Shown here: one piece after another, positions 8,292-17,344 of the stretch
Layout of the letters: each line of letters starts with the position of its first letter
Numbering within the stretch: position 1 is the first letter of the stretch
Assembly (NCBI GenBank): GCA_944323885.1
Contig: CALUUD010000002.1
Span: forward strand, 124,001 to 188,000
Source: an uncultured Helicobacteraceae bacterium
GTDB taxonomy: Bacteria > Campylobacterota > Campylobacteria > Campylobacterales > Helicobacteraceae
Direction of reading: 5' to 3'
DNA length: 64,000 nt
Made by a program: the position numbers and the translations under genes
The notes under the pieces: model-generated
Seen by the model: the letters and a program-made list of their open reading frames with translations, nothing else
Told to the model about the DNA's origin: nothing
The model's database searches: none

Positions 8292-9865
8292 TGATATTAA
8301 AATTTTCTTTTTTATATAAAAAATCTAATAAAAATTATTTTTTAAGAATTATGCAAAGTCTTGCTTTTGATTATGATTTAAAACATTATGATATGATTGT
8401 TGGAGAAGAGCTGTTATTTTTTGTAAATGGCAATGAAGAAAATCTTAAGTCATTTTCAGATGATATTTCTTCAAAATTACCACTATCACTTTATTTTATA
8501 TTCAAAAGTGTTGAAGTTGTAAAAGATATGTCAAAGGAATATTCTAAAAATATTGAATTTGATACATCATGTTTTGACTTTGATGTTGAAGAATTAAAGA
8601 ATATTAAAAATATTAATGGCGAAAAATTTTGCGATATTTTTGATTATCCAAGACATAAGATTTCATTTGATATATTATTTAAAAATCAAAAAATTACTTC
8701 TAAAAATCAGTTATTAGATGCTATAAAAACTATAATTAATAAGCTAAAAGCAAAAGAAAGTGTATCTTTGCAAACATCAAAAGGTTTAATTTTATTATCG
8801 CTTGATAAAATTGATTTTGATGTAATTTTATCAAGCGATATATCAACTATAAATTTATATACAAGAGCAACACAAAATGAAATTGATGCACTTGCTACAT
8901 TTGAAAAACCATTAGTTCAATTAAATATTAAAGATGTCTTTTCAAGTGAATTAGGCTTTTCAAAGGCTTTATTTATATTGCCATATGACCCTATTCTTTC
9001 CATTATTTCAAGTTTTTTAGTGGAGTTAGAGATACCATTTTTGTATTTAAAATATATCAAAGATGATTTAAATAAGCTTAATGATAGTCTTTATTATAAA
9101 AATAATCATAATGATACTTTTTTTGAAATAATACTTGGTGAAAATGGATATTTTATAGAGAATAAATTATTAGATTCTAATGTTAGTTTGGATTCTTTTA
9201 TAGAATCTAATTTTGATGATTTAGATTCTATGTTTATTATATATTTAAGTTCTAATAACAGTAGCATATTTAAAATATCAAATTTAAGTAATATTATTAA
9301 AATTCATTTTGATATGAATCCAAAAAAAATATTACAACAATTGTCTAATCGTCCAAATGGAGCAAAATTAGTTAATAACTATACAAAACATTATCAAGAT
9401 ATAATTAATTATATTTATAATTTTGATGATCGTGCGTTATTAAGCAATAATATAATTGATATATTAAATACAATAAGCATTATTCTTGGTTTTACGAATA
9501 ATCTTATCAAAGATAAAATATTTGAATACGCAGATGGATATTTAAGAGATGTTGGACCAAGGATTGATTTTAAAACTATTAATATAGAAGGAGAAGTGTA
9601 TTATGATCCAGTAGCTACAATAAGCTCTGTTATGAGTTTTACACTTGCAGGTGTAGAAAAAGAAACAATATGCTATGGCATATTTGATAGCTTAGCAGAT
9701 TTTTTGATTAACATAATTAGGGATGTAAATATTAATTATAATGTTAAAGATATAGGAATTATTGGTAATTTATTTGTTAATAAAATATTTTTTAATAAAA
9801 TCACCAAAAAAATTCCACAAAATTCTGTATTGCATTACCCAAATTATATAGATTTTAGCAAATAG
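8291..9865 (+). CDS. hydE: Hydrogenase accessory protein HydE (HypF/Kae1-like tail)
   Basis: 524-residue protein at the end of the hyd operon, in the place of HydE of Wolinella and Helicobacter, where it is required for active hydrogenase. It is rich in Asn, Ile and Lys and poorly conserved. The C-terminal third (about residues 420-510) resembles the Kae1-like carbamoyltransferase part of HypF: a DGYLRDVGPRIDF segment, then DPVATISSVM, and a DIGIIGNLFVNKIFF segment aligned with the VALSGGVFQN-type signature of HypF. Several catalytic residues of HypF are not apparent and the N-terminal acylphosphatase and zinc-finger domains are missing. A structural or chaperone role in maturation is inferred from position. 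Confidence 0.8.
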   Translation: MILKFSFLYKKSNKNYFLRIMQSLAFDYDLKHYDMIVGEELLFFVNGNEENLKSFSDDISSKLPLSLYFIFKSVEVVKDMSKEYSKNIEFDTSCFDFDVEELKNIKNINGEKFCDIFDYPRHKISFDILFKNQKITSKNQLLDAIKTIINKLKAKESVSLQTSKGLILLSLDKIDFDVILSSDISTINLYTRATQNEIDALATFEKPLVQLNIKDVFSSELGFSKALFILPYDPILSIISSFLVELEIPFLYLKYIKDDLNKLNDSLYYKNNHNDTFFEIILGENGYFIENKLLDSNVSLDSFIESNFDDLDSMFIIYLSSNNSSIFKISNLSNIIKIHFDMNPKKILQQLSNRPNGAKLVNNYTKHYQDIINYIYNFDDRALLSNNIIDILNTISIILGFTNNLIKDKIFEYADGYLRDVGPRIDFKTINIEGEVYYDPVATISSVMSFTLAGVEKETICYGIFDSLADFLINIIRDVNINYNVKDIGIIGNLFVNKIFFNKITKKIPQNSVLHYPNYIDFSK

Positions 9866-9873
9866 GAGTTAAA

Positions 9874-11502
9874 GTGTATAACATAAATACAAATTTTAGA
9901 ATCTTCTTATTTATTCCTATATTGATATCATTGCTTATAAATACAGGTTGTGTGATATTTGGTATGCTTTTTGTGGCACTTATTGGAGAAGATGAAATAG
10001 TTTTATTTTCTGAGATTTATGTATCACTTGTTGTGCTTATGAATATAGCATTTTTTATAGGTGTTGTTTATTTGTCAAATAAATTTGTAAAAGATAATAT
10101 TCTTAATTCTCTTGATTTATTTTACAAAGATATGCAACATTTTTATAAGTCAAGCCAAGATGATTTTATCCATTGGTCACAACAAATTATTACATCCCCC
10201 CAAGAAGTGGTAGAGTTATCACGATATTTTCATAATAACATTGCAAAACAGATTTATGATCTACATTACAACATAAACCACGATCCACTTACAGGGCTTC
10301 TTACCTATATCACTCTAAGAAATGATTTAATAAAGTATTCAAACCATGTAATAGCCGTTATCAATATAAGTAATTTTAAAGAAATTAATAGTTTTTATGG
10401 TCTTGAATTAGCAGATCAGATTTTAGCTTCTGTTGCTTCGATATTGAAAAATTATTTTAAAGGTGAAAATTATTTGTTATACAGGATTGCAGGCGATGAT
10501 TTTGCAATTCTTTGGGTAAATTATACAGATAGAAGTATATTTGTAAAAAAACTTGATGATTTTTTAGAATATTTAAGTAGAAAAGAAATCCTAATTGATG
10601 GTTATACTTATATAAATCTTACAGCAACGATTGGTATAGCATTTTCTTATGATAGTGCAAAATATAGTATGGTAAATGCTTTTATGGCTCTTCACCATGC
10701 AAAGGAATATAAAAATCCTATAGTCATATACAATAAAAATCTACCAACTCTAAATGTTCTTAAGAAAAATATTCAATATACAGAAATTATATATCATGCA
10801 TTAAAAACGCAAGATGTTATTCCATTTTATCAAAAGATAGAAGCTATTCAGAATCCTTTAATACAAAGTGAAACAAAATGTAAATATGAAGCACTGATGC
10901 GCATAAAAGATAAAGATGGCAATATTATAACACCTGTGTTATTTTTAGATATTGCTAAAAGATCTAATGCATATCTGAAATTATCAAAATTAATGATAGA
11001 AAAGTCTTTTGCTTTTTTGTCTACTCGTGATGATTTGATATTTTCAGTAAATTTATCTCTAGAAGATATGTCATCCCCAGAGTTCTCTATATGGTTTATG
11101 AATAGAATAGTTCACTATAATTTAGAAGGAAGAGTGGTAGTTGAGATTACAGAACAAGAAAGTATAGAAGACTTTGATAGTGTTAGTAGTTTTGTTGCAA
11201 ATGTAAAAGAATTAGGTGTTAAAATTGCTCTTGATGATTTTGGTAGCGGATATTCAAATTTTTCTGTTTTAATGCAACTTCAAATTAATTATCTAAAAAT
11301 AGATGGTTCATTAATAAAAAATATAGATAAAGATCAAAATGCAAAAATTATAGTTGAGACAATTGTTGGATTTGCAAAACTTTTAAATATATATACAATA
11401 GCAGAATTTGTTAGTTCTCAAGAAGTGTATGATGTAGTAAAGGAAATTGGGGTGGATTATGTGCAAGGCTATCATATAGGCAAGCCAGTGCAAAATATAT
11501 AA
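9874..11502 (+). CDS. Degenerate GGDEF plus intact EAL domain protein
   Basis: 542 residues. Two N-terminal membrane helices (about 9-35 and 47-69), then a linker, a GGDEF domain (about 135-290) and an EAL domain (about 305-540). The GGDEF signature is AGDDF at 206-210 and the metal-binding Asp of the usual DxDxFK segment is Asn (NISNFK), so cyclase activity is doubtful. The EAL domain looks complete: EAL at 339-341, N393, E424, D454-D455 in DDFGSGYS, K475 in KIDGS and E511. It is probably a c-di-GMP phosphodiesterase with a regulatory GGDEF. It begins at GTG 8 bases after hydE with AGGAG upstream and converges on proA with no gap. Confidence 0.88.
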   Translation: MYNINTNFRIFLFIPILISLLINTGCVIFGMLFVALIGEDEIVLFSEIYVSLVVLMNIAFFIGVVYLSNKFVKDNILNSLDLFYKDMQHFYKSSQDDFIHWSQQIITSPQEVVELSRYFHNNIAKQIYDLHYNINHDPLTGLLTYITLRNDLIKYSNHVIAVINISNFKEINSFYGLELADQILASVASILKNYFKGENYLLYRIAGDDFAILWVNYTDRSIFVKKLDDFLEYLSRKEILIDGYTYINLTATIGIAFSYDSAKYSMVNAFMALHHAKEYKNPIVIYNKNLPTLNVLKKNIQYTEIIYHALKTQDVIPFYQKIEAIQNPLIQSETKCKYEALMRIKDKDGNIITPVLFLDIAKRSNAYLKLSKLMIEKSFAFLSTRDDLIFSVNLSLEDMSSPEFSIWFMNRIVHYNLEGRVVVEITEQESIEDFDSVSSFVANVKELGVKIALDDFGSGYSNFSVLMQLQINYLKIDGSLIKNIDKDQNAKIIVETIVGFAKLLNIYTIAEFVSSQEVYDVVKEIGVDYVQGYHIGKPVQNI

Positions 11503-12720
11503 TTATTGTCTAACTTGTCCTTGCCCATAAATTTGGTATTTATATGTTGTAAGACTATCTATACCCATTGGTCCTCTTGCATGTATTTTTGATGTTGAAA
11601 TTCCAACTTCAGCACCAAAGCCGAACTCTCCACCATCACTAAATCTTGTGCTTGCATTTACATACACACAAGCAGAATCTATTTCATTTAAGAACTTTTC
11701 TGCCATTGTATAATCATCTGTTATAATGCATTCAGAGTGCGAAGATCCATAAGTATTAATATGATTTATAGCTTCATCTATATTATTTACTACTTTTATG
11801 TTTAGTATGTTATCTCCATATTCATTGTAGTAGTCTTCATCTTTTATGTGAATTAAATCAAATTGATTTGCAATATTAGATTCTGCTTTTATTATGACAT
11901 TATTATTTTTTAAACTTTTAATTAACATTTCTAATATATTTGCATCTTTATGTATGAGTATTGTTTCTATACTGTTACATGCAGCTGGATTTGATGTTTT
12001 TGCATTTATTGCTATTTGTATAGCTTCATTTGCATTACAATTCTTGTCTATATACATATTGCATACACCTTTATCATGCTTTATAACAGGGATCTTTGAA
12101 TTTGATGATATAAATTGTATTAGCTGTTCTCCGCCACGAGGTATTATCAAATCTATATATTTATCTTCTTTTATCAATCTTTCTATTGATTCCCTAGAAT
12201 CTATAAAGCTAATAATTGATGTTGGCAGATTGTATTCTATTAGTGTATTGTGTAATATTTTTAATATTGCTTTATTAGAATTTAAAGCTTCTTTTCCACC
12301 TTTTAATATGCATACATTTCCACTTTTAAAGCATAATGCACCAACATCGCTTGTTACATTTGGACGAGATTCATATATTACTGCAATTACTCCAATTGGA
12401 ACACTAATTTTTCTAATCTTTAATCCCGCATAATTTTCAAAGCCATCTAATATTCTTCCAAGAGGGCTTTTTAGGTTTGCTATCTCTGTAATTGAATTTG
12501 AAATTGCATCAATTTTGTTTGAATCTAGTTTTAGTCTTTTAAGTATACTGTTTGGTAAATCTTTTGCATATTTAACATCTAGTTCATTGGCATTTAGAAT
12601 TTCATCTTTTGCTTTTATAATATTATCTGCCATTTTATTTAATACTTCATTTCTAAATGTATCAGATAAATTTGCAACGATTTTTTTTGCTTCTATTGTA
12701 TTTTTTAATATATCATTCAT
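11503..12720 (-). CDS. proA: Gamma-glutamyl phosphate reductase
   Basis: 405-residue aldehyde-dehydrogenase-fold enzyme that reduces gamma-glutamyl phosphate to glutamate semialdehyde in proline synthesis. Visible motifs include YESRPNVTSDVGALC in the NADPH-binding half, ILKGGKEA, PRGGEQLI and the catalytic Cys in TSNPAACNSIET. The C-terminal HARGPMGID segment is typical. Length (about 415 normally) is full. There is no proB partner in the window. It converges with the GGDEF/EAL gene, and its start is 36 bases from the end of the next minus-strand gene. Confidence 0.95.
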   Translation of the reverse strand: MNDILKNTIEAKKIVANLSDTFRNEVLNKMADNIIKAKDEILNANELDVKYAKDLPNSILKRLKLDSNKIDAISNSITEIANLKSPLGRILDGFENYAGLKIRKISVPIGVIAVIYESRPNVTSDVGALCFKSGNVCILKGGKEALNSNKAILKILHNTLIEYNLPTSIISFIDSRESIERLIKEDKYIDLIIPRGGEQLIQFISSNSKIPVIKHDKGVCNMYIDKNCNANEAIQIAINAKTSNPAACNSIETILIHKDANILEMLIKSLKNNNVIIKAESNIANQFDLIHIKDEDYYNEYGDNILNIKVVNNIDEAINHINTYGSSHSECIITDDYTMAEKFLNEIDSACVYVNASTRFSDGGEFGFGAEVGISTSKIHARGPMGIDSLTTYKYQIYGQGQVRQ

Positions 12721-12755
12721 TTAATTTCCTAAATTTTTGTTATCAAAAATTATAC

Positions 12756-13634
12756 TTATTTTATATTAAAGTCCATTTTTGAACTTAAAATATAATTAAT
12801 ATTTTTGTATTTAAAATACAGTCTTTGTGAATGCAGCATCAAGCGATCTGCACCAAATAACCTAATCCTATCTTGATTTGTTAATTTTGAATCTAGATAG
12901 TCTCTAGCATAGCAGTTTTTTACCCCATATAAACATTCCCCAATTATTCTATGCCCAATATGACTTAAATGAAGTCTTATTTGGTGTGTGCGTCCAGTAA
13001 TAGGTGTGATTTTTATTAAAGAAGTATTATTAGAATAAGAGATTAATTCTATTTTTGTTATTGCTTCTTTACCATTATTTGCAATTATAGATCTAATACC
13101 CAAGTCTTTATTTTTATTTTGTTCTTTAATCTTTAAATTAATAATGCAGTCACTTATTCTACCTTCTACATATGCTAAATACTCTTTTTTTATAAGTTTA
13201 TTTTCAAACATTCTTTTTAGTTCTATTTCACTATTTTTATTTTTTGATACAATTATTATCCCACTTGTTTCTCCATCTATTCTATTTATAGGATTTGCAT
13301 CTTTTCCACAATGAAATCTAATACTATCTAGTAGGCTATAGTGATAGTATCTTCCTTTTGGATGCACTAATAATTTTTCTGGTTTATCAAATATTGCAAA
13401 ATCTTCTGTGCTAAATATAGGCTTTAATCCAATATTTTTTTCCTCAAAAATATTGATTTTTATCTCGCCATATACATATCCACTTTTATTTAAATAAATT
13501 TGATTCCCTATTTTTACTCTTCCTTTATCTATACATTTTTGAGCTTGTTTTTGTGTGTAGTTTAAGTTTTTTTGCAAAAAAGATATTAATTTTATTTGTT
13601 TATTTATATGGAAAGTTTTTTCTACAAAGGGCAT
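12756..13634 (-). CDS. RluA-family pseudouridine synthase
   Basis: 292 residues. An N-terminal S4-like RNA-binding segment (NYTQKQAQKCIDKGRVKIGN) precedes the catalytic domain, whose motif reads NRIDGETSGIIIV with the catalytic Asp in the position of HRLDxxTSG. The TGRTHQIRLHL segment is also present. The exact rRNA or tRNA target of the enzyme (RluC, RluD or related) cannot be decided from the sequence. Its ATG overlaps the stop of the upstream rdgB gene, indicating a two-gene unit. Confidence 0.9.
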   Translation of the reverse strand: MPFVEKTFHINKQIKLISFLQKNLNYTQKQAQKCIDKGRVKIGNQIYLNKSGYVYGEIKINIFEEKNIGLKPIFSTEDFAIFDKPEKLLVHPKGRYYHYSLLDSIRFHCGKDANPINRIDGETSGIIIVSKNKNSEIELKRMFENKLIKKEYLAYVEGRISDCIINLKIKEQNKNKDLGIRSIIANNGKEAITKIELISYSNNTSLIKITPITGRTHQIRLHLSHIGHRIIGECLYGVKNCYARDYLDSKLTNQDRIRLFGADRLMLHSQRLYFKYKNINYILSSKMDFNIK

Positions 13635-14257
13635 TATTTAAGCAATATTTTCATTAAATTTAGGGCTTTAAATCTATGTGATATAGAATCTTTTGTATTT
13701 TGATCTAAATCACCAAGGCTTTTGTTATATCCATCTGGTATAAATATTGGATCATATCCAAAGCCACCATTTCCAAGAATTTTATTTACAACTTTTCCAT
13801 ACATAAATCCATGTGATGTTAATATTTGATCATTTCTTATAACTGCGATACATGATACAAAATATGCAGGTGATGATTCTATGTTTTTTTCATTAAGTTT
13901 ATGTATTACTTTATTTATGTTATCAATCTCACTTGCATCTTTTATATCATTAACATTTTTAGAATTATTAATGTTTGCATATCTACTTGAATAGATTCCA
14001 GGCTCATTATTTAGGGCTTCTATGCAAATTCCACTATCTTCACTCATTAAAATGTAATTTTGTGCTATATCATTTGGTAGTTTTTTTTGTAGTGCTTTTA
14101 CTTTTAATATTGCATTGTCTTTAAATGTATTTGCATTTTCAATTACATCAAATGATGTTATAAAATCACTAAAAATACTCACATTTGCATTATCTAAAAT
14201 ATGTTGAATTTCTTTTGCTTTATGTCTATTTTTGCTAAATAAAATAACTCTCATCAA
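13634..14257 (-). CDS. rdgB: RdgB/HAM1 XTP/dITP pyrophosphatase
   Basis: 207-residue house-cleaning nucleotidase that hydrolyses dITP and XTP. Visible family motifs are SEDSGICIEAL with the metal-binding acid residues, PGIYSSRYA, GNGGFGYDPIFIP and the C-terminal SHRFKAL. The first signature normally reads FSKNxHKxxE, here SKNRHKAKEI. Full length. It is the promoter-proximal gene of a short minus-strand pair and faces away from the MFS transporter, with only 63 bases between the chosen starts. Confidence 0.94.
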   Translation of the reverse strand: MMRVILFSKNRHKAKEIQHILDNANVSIFSDFITSFDVIENANTFKDNAILKVKALQKKLPNDIAQNYILMSEDSGICIEALNNEPGIYSSRYANINNSKNVNDIKDASEIDNINKVIHKLNEKNIESSPAYFVSCIAVIRNDQILTSHGFMYGKVVNKILGNGGFGYDPIFIPDGYNKSLGDLDQNTKDSISHRFKALNLMKILLK

Positions 14258-14320
14258 CCTCTCTTTAGTTATATTTTTGTAGAATTTATGATTCTAGTTT
14301 ATATAAAGAATGGTGAAAAA

Positions 14321-15664
14321 ATGTTTAAAATTGTAGGTTCTTTATCTCTAATTGCAGGACTTAGATTTTTTGGTTTATTTGTTGTGATGCCAGTTTTATC
14401 GCTTTATGCTATAAGTTTGAATATAGATCACAAAGATGATATGGCTTTAGTTGGTTTTGCAATAAGTGCATATGCAATTAGTCAAATTATTTTTCAGATT
14501 CCATTTGGAATATTAGGAGATAAATTCTCAAAACGTAATGTAATTGCTTTTGGACTTGTTATATTTATTATTGGTTCTTTAATTTGTGCATTTGCAACAA
14601 GTATTGAAATGATTATTGTCGGGAGAATTATCCAAGGGGCAGGTGCTATTGGAAGTGTTATAAGTGCAAAAATTACAGATTTAGTGCTTGAAGAAAAGCG
14701 TGGTAGTGCTATGGCTTTTATGGGTATTGCTATTTTTATTAGTTTTATATTAGCTATGATTATTGGACCTAGTGTAGGTATTAAATATGGCGTAGATAAA
14801 TTATTTATTTTGACTGCTATTTTATCTCTGCTGTCTATTGTTTTATTATATGTATTTGTCCCAAAAGCACCCCACCTTGAATATGTATCTATTTCAGGTA
14901 TATCAAAATATGCAAATATAATAAAAAATAAAAATATTATGATTTTAAATATTAGTGTATTTATGCAAAAATTCTTAATGACTTTTGCATTTACAATTAT
15001 TCCTGTTTCTTTAGTGCATCACTTAGGTATGGAAGAAAAATATATATGGATAGTATTTGCTAGTTCTTCAATTATTGGATTGTTTATGATTGCTCCTGGT
15101 ATGATTATTTCAGAAAAATATAAAAAACCAAGAGGTGTTCTACTTTTTGCTGTTATATTTTTTGCTTTATCGTATATTTTAATGGGAATTGGCGATACAA
15201 ATAAAAATATTTTATTGTATTCAATTGGTGTTGTTTTGTTCTTTAGTGCATTTTGTCTTCAAGAACCCATTTTACAGAATCTTGCTTCAAAATATCCAAA
15301 GATGCAGGAGAAGAGCTTATCTTTAGGTATTTTTACTACTTTTGGATATTTAGGATCATTATTTGGTGGTATTATTGGAGGAATGATATTTAATCAATTT
15401 GACTTTTTATATATATCTATTTCGTTATTTATTTTTATGATTATTTGGTTTTTTATATTAATATTACTTAATAATCCAAGTGTGCAAGAAAACTTATATA
15501 TTACATTAGATAGAGATATCGATAATTTGGATTCCATTAATTTAATATATGGTGTTATTGAAAGCTATATAAATAAAAGTCAAAAACTTCTTGTTGTTAA
15601 ATACAATAATAAAATGATACAAAAAGAAGTATTGCAAGATGAAATAAGGAAGTGCATATTATGA
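14321..15664 (+). CDS. MFS transporter with a C-terminal soluble tail
   Basis: 447 residues from the chosen ATG at 14321; an ATG 33 bases upstream (14288) is in frame, but 14321 places the first membrane helix near the N-terminus as in other family members. Twelve helices end near residue 385. The loop between helices 2 and 3 has the MFS signature GILGDKFSKR. It most resembles drug/proton antiporters of the DHA1 type. After helix 12 there is a soluble tail of about 60 residues, with a beta-alpha-beta look and no cysteines, of unknown role. The substrate is unknown. It overlaps ttcA by four bases (ATGA). Confidence 0.85.
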   Translation: MFKIVGSLSLIAGLRFFGLFVVMPVLSLYAISLNIDHKDDMALVGFAISAYAISQIIFQIPFGILGDKFSKRNVIAFGLVIFIIGSLICAFATSIEMIIVGRIIQGAGAIGSVISAKITDLVLEEKRGSAMAFMGIAIFISFILAMIIGPSVGIKYGVDKLFILTAILSLLSIVLLYVFVPKAPHLEYVSISGISKYANIIKNKNIMILNISVFMQKFLMTFAFTIIPVSLVHHLGMEEKYIWIVFASSSIIGLFMIAPGMIISEKYKKPRGVLLFAVIFFALSYILMGIGDTNKNILLYSIGVVLFFSAFCLQEPILQNLASKYPKMQEKSLSLGIFTTFGYLGSLFGGIIGGMIFNQFDFLYISISLFIFMIIWFFILILLNNPSVQENLYITLDRDIDNLDSINLIYGVIESYINKSQKLLVVKYNNKMIQKEVLQDEIRKCIL

Positions 15665-16413
15665 TTAGTAAAAAGATTTTAAATATATTTGGTAGGACAA
15701 ATGCTCAATATGGATTGATAAAAGAGGGTGATAAAGTATTGCTTGGTTTAAGTGGTGGCAAGGATTCTATGTTACTTGCATTAATTTTTGCACGATTAAA
15801 GGCTCATGCACCATTTAATTTTGAATTTAAAGCGGTAACTGTTGATTATGGTAGAGGAGGAGAGTATGATTATATATTTGAATATTGTAATAAATATAAC
15901 ATTCCATATGAGTTATATAGAACAAAAATATATGAAGCACTAGAAGAAAAAAAGCGTCCAAATAGTTCTTATTGTAGTTTTTGTTCTCGTATGAGAAGAG
16001 GAGCTCTTTATTCTAAGGCTTTAGAGGGAGGGTATAATAAAGTTGCTTTAGCGCATCATTTAGATGATGCTGCAGAAAGTTTTATAATGAATTTGAGTTA
16101 TAATGGATCACTTCGATCAATGCCACCTATCTATAAAGCTGAAAATGGTCTTGTAGTTATTCGTCCTTTGATATTTGTAAGAGAAAGGCAAATTATTGAT
16201 TTTATTGCAAATAATAATATTTATATTGCTCCTGATTGTAATTGCCCAATTAATTGGCAAAATGATGATAAAAAACCTTATGCTAGGGAAAATGCAAAGA
16301 AGTTATTAAAAGACTTAGAAGACAATAATGAGGATTTTTTTATATCATTAAAAAAAGCAATGAGCAATATTCATATAAATTCGTTTTGTGATGAGAGATA
16401 TTTAGAGTTATAA
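15661..16413 (+). CDS. ttcA: TtcA-like tRNA 2-thiocytidine synthase
   Basis: 250 residues from the ATG at 15661, which overlaps the preceding TGA as ATGA and has AGGA at 15647-15650; an in-frame GTG nine bases earlier is less likely. The PP-loop is SGGKDS (31-36). A CSFC motif in SYCSFCSRMRRGAL and a later Cys pair in PDCNCP supply the cysteines that hold a [4Fe-4S] cluster in TtcA. The AHHLDDAAES segment is the third family hallmark. The enzyme thiolates C32 of some tRNAs. It ends in convergence with crcB, overlapping by six bases. Confidence 0.88.
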   Translation: MISKKILNIFGRTNAQYGLIKEGDKVLLGLSGGKDSMLLALIFARLKAHAPFNFEFKAVTVDYGRGGEYDYIFEYCNKYNIPYELYRTKIYEALEEKKRPNSSYCSFCSRMRRGALYSKALEGGYNKVALAHHLDDAAESFIMNLSYNGSLRSMPPIYKAENGLVVIRPLIFVRERQIIDFIANNNIYIAPDCNCPINWQNDDKKPYARENAKKLLKDLEDNNEDFFISLKKAMSNIHINSFCDERYLEL

Positions 16414-16788
16414 AATTTTTTTAAGGCATATACAGCTAAGATATCCAAGTGTGACCATAGCTATAGCTCCAACTGAGTTTAATAAATAGTGAATAATAAA
16501 TAATGAAAATTTTCCATTTTTTAAAAATTCAAGAGATTCTACACTAAATGCACTAAATGTAGTAAATGATCCTAAAAAACCAACTATAAATAGCATTTTA
16601 AATTCTGTTTCTGTAAATATAGATATTGTAAGCCCTATAATATAACAACCAGTAAGATTTACAACCAATGTCCCAAGCGGAAAATATGTTATATTTTGTA
16701 TCTGAAAATGATTTAACTTAGATGAAATAAGCCATCTAAGTAATGCACCAAAAATAGAACCAATTGAAATAAGAAGTATGTTATACAC
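16408..16788 (-). CDS. crcB: Fluoride ion exporter CrcB
   Basis: 126-residue small membrane protein with four hydrophobic helices. The first helix carries the GALLRW motif (usually GAxxRy) and the third the GFLGSFTTFSAF motif, both diagnostic of CrcB/Fluc channels, which act as dual-topology dimers exporting fluoride. Length is normal. No fluoride riboswitch is apparent upstream because its start overlaps the end of the PepSY-type gene by eight bases. Confidence 0.93.
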   Translation of the reverse strand: MYNILLISIGSIFGALLRWLISSKLNHFQIQNITYFPLGTLVVNLTGCYIIGLTISIFTETEFKMLFIVGFLGSFTTFSAFSVESLEFLKNGKFSLFIIHYLLNSVGAIAMVTLGYLSCICLKKIL

Positions 16789-17320
16789 TCAATACTGCCA
16801 AGATAATGCTAGTTATTAATCCAGCAGAAAATATGATAATAGCTTCTTTTCTTTTGTTTTTGCAAAATGAAGTAATGATAAATCCTGTAACATATAAGAC
16901 AATGAGTGCTATAGAAAATGCAATGGCCATGATATCAAAATAAAATTCACCTTTTGATTTATGTAATAATACTAATGTGCCATATATGCTTCTTTGTATT
17001 GTCGTAATTTCATATATATCATTAACCTTTTTTATGCTTGCGCTATAATAAATTCCACCAATTTGAATACCTCCATTTTTTGCTTCTTTTGGTGTAGTAT
17101 TTTTTGGTATTTTTATATTGTTTTCACTTAAATAGTTAATTAAGACTTCTATTTCATTTGTATTATTTGTAGATTCTATTGTATATTTGTTTATTGTTGC
17201 ACCACTATTTTCTTCTATACCAAATATATACAAGGCACCTGTTAGTGCATACATTATTGCTACTGGTAGAAAGAATACACTAATATATATATGAAGTTTA
17301 TGTCCTATTTTTTTCATCAA
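16781..17320 (-). CDS. PepSY-associated membrane protein
   Basis: 179 residues with an N-terminal membrane helix (about 10-33) that carries the HKLHIYISVFFLP pattern, a periplasmic region of about 90 residues, and two C-terminal helices. A second His lies in LVLLHKSKG just before the next helix. This arrangement matches short PepSY-associated TM proteins, which are often linked to iron uptake or ferric reduction; the periplasmic domain itself is too diverged to call PepSY with confidence. A second Met directly follows the first. Likely co-transcribed with crcB. Confidence 0.72.
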   Translation of the reverse strand: MMKKIGHKLHIYISVFFLPVAIMYALTGALYIFGIEENSGATINKYTIESTNNTNEIEVLINYLSENNIKIPKNTTPKEAKNGGIQIGGIYYSASIKKVNDIYEITTIQRSIYGTLVLLHKSKGEFYFDIMAIAFSIALIVLYVTGFIITSFCKNKRKEAIIIFSAGLITSIILAVLSV

Positions 17321-17344
17321 TATTCCTTTTAAAAATAAGTTTTT

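Noticed and set aside
11894-12433. 179-codon open frame on the plus strand inside proA
   Set aside because: It is antisense to a clear proA gene; long reverse frames are common in this AT-rich code and no family motif is present.
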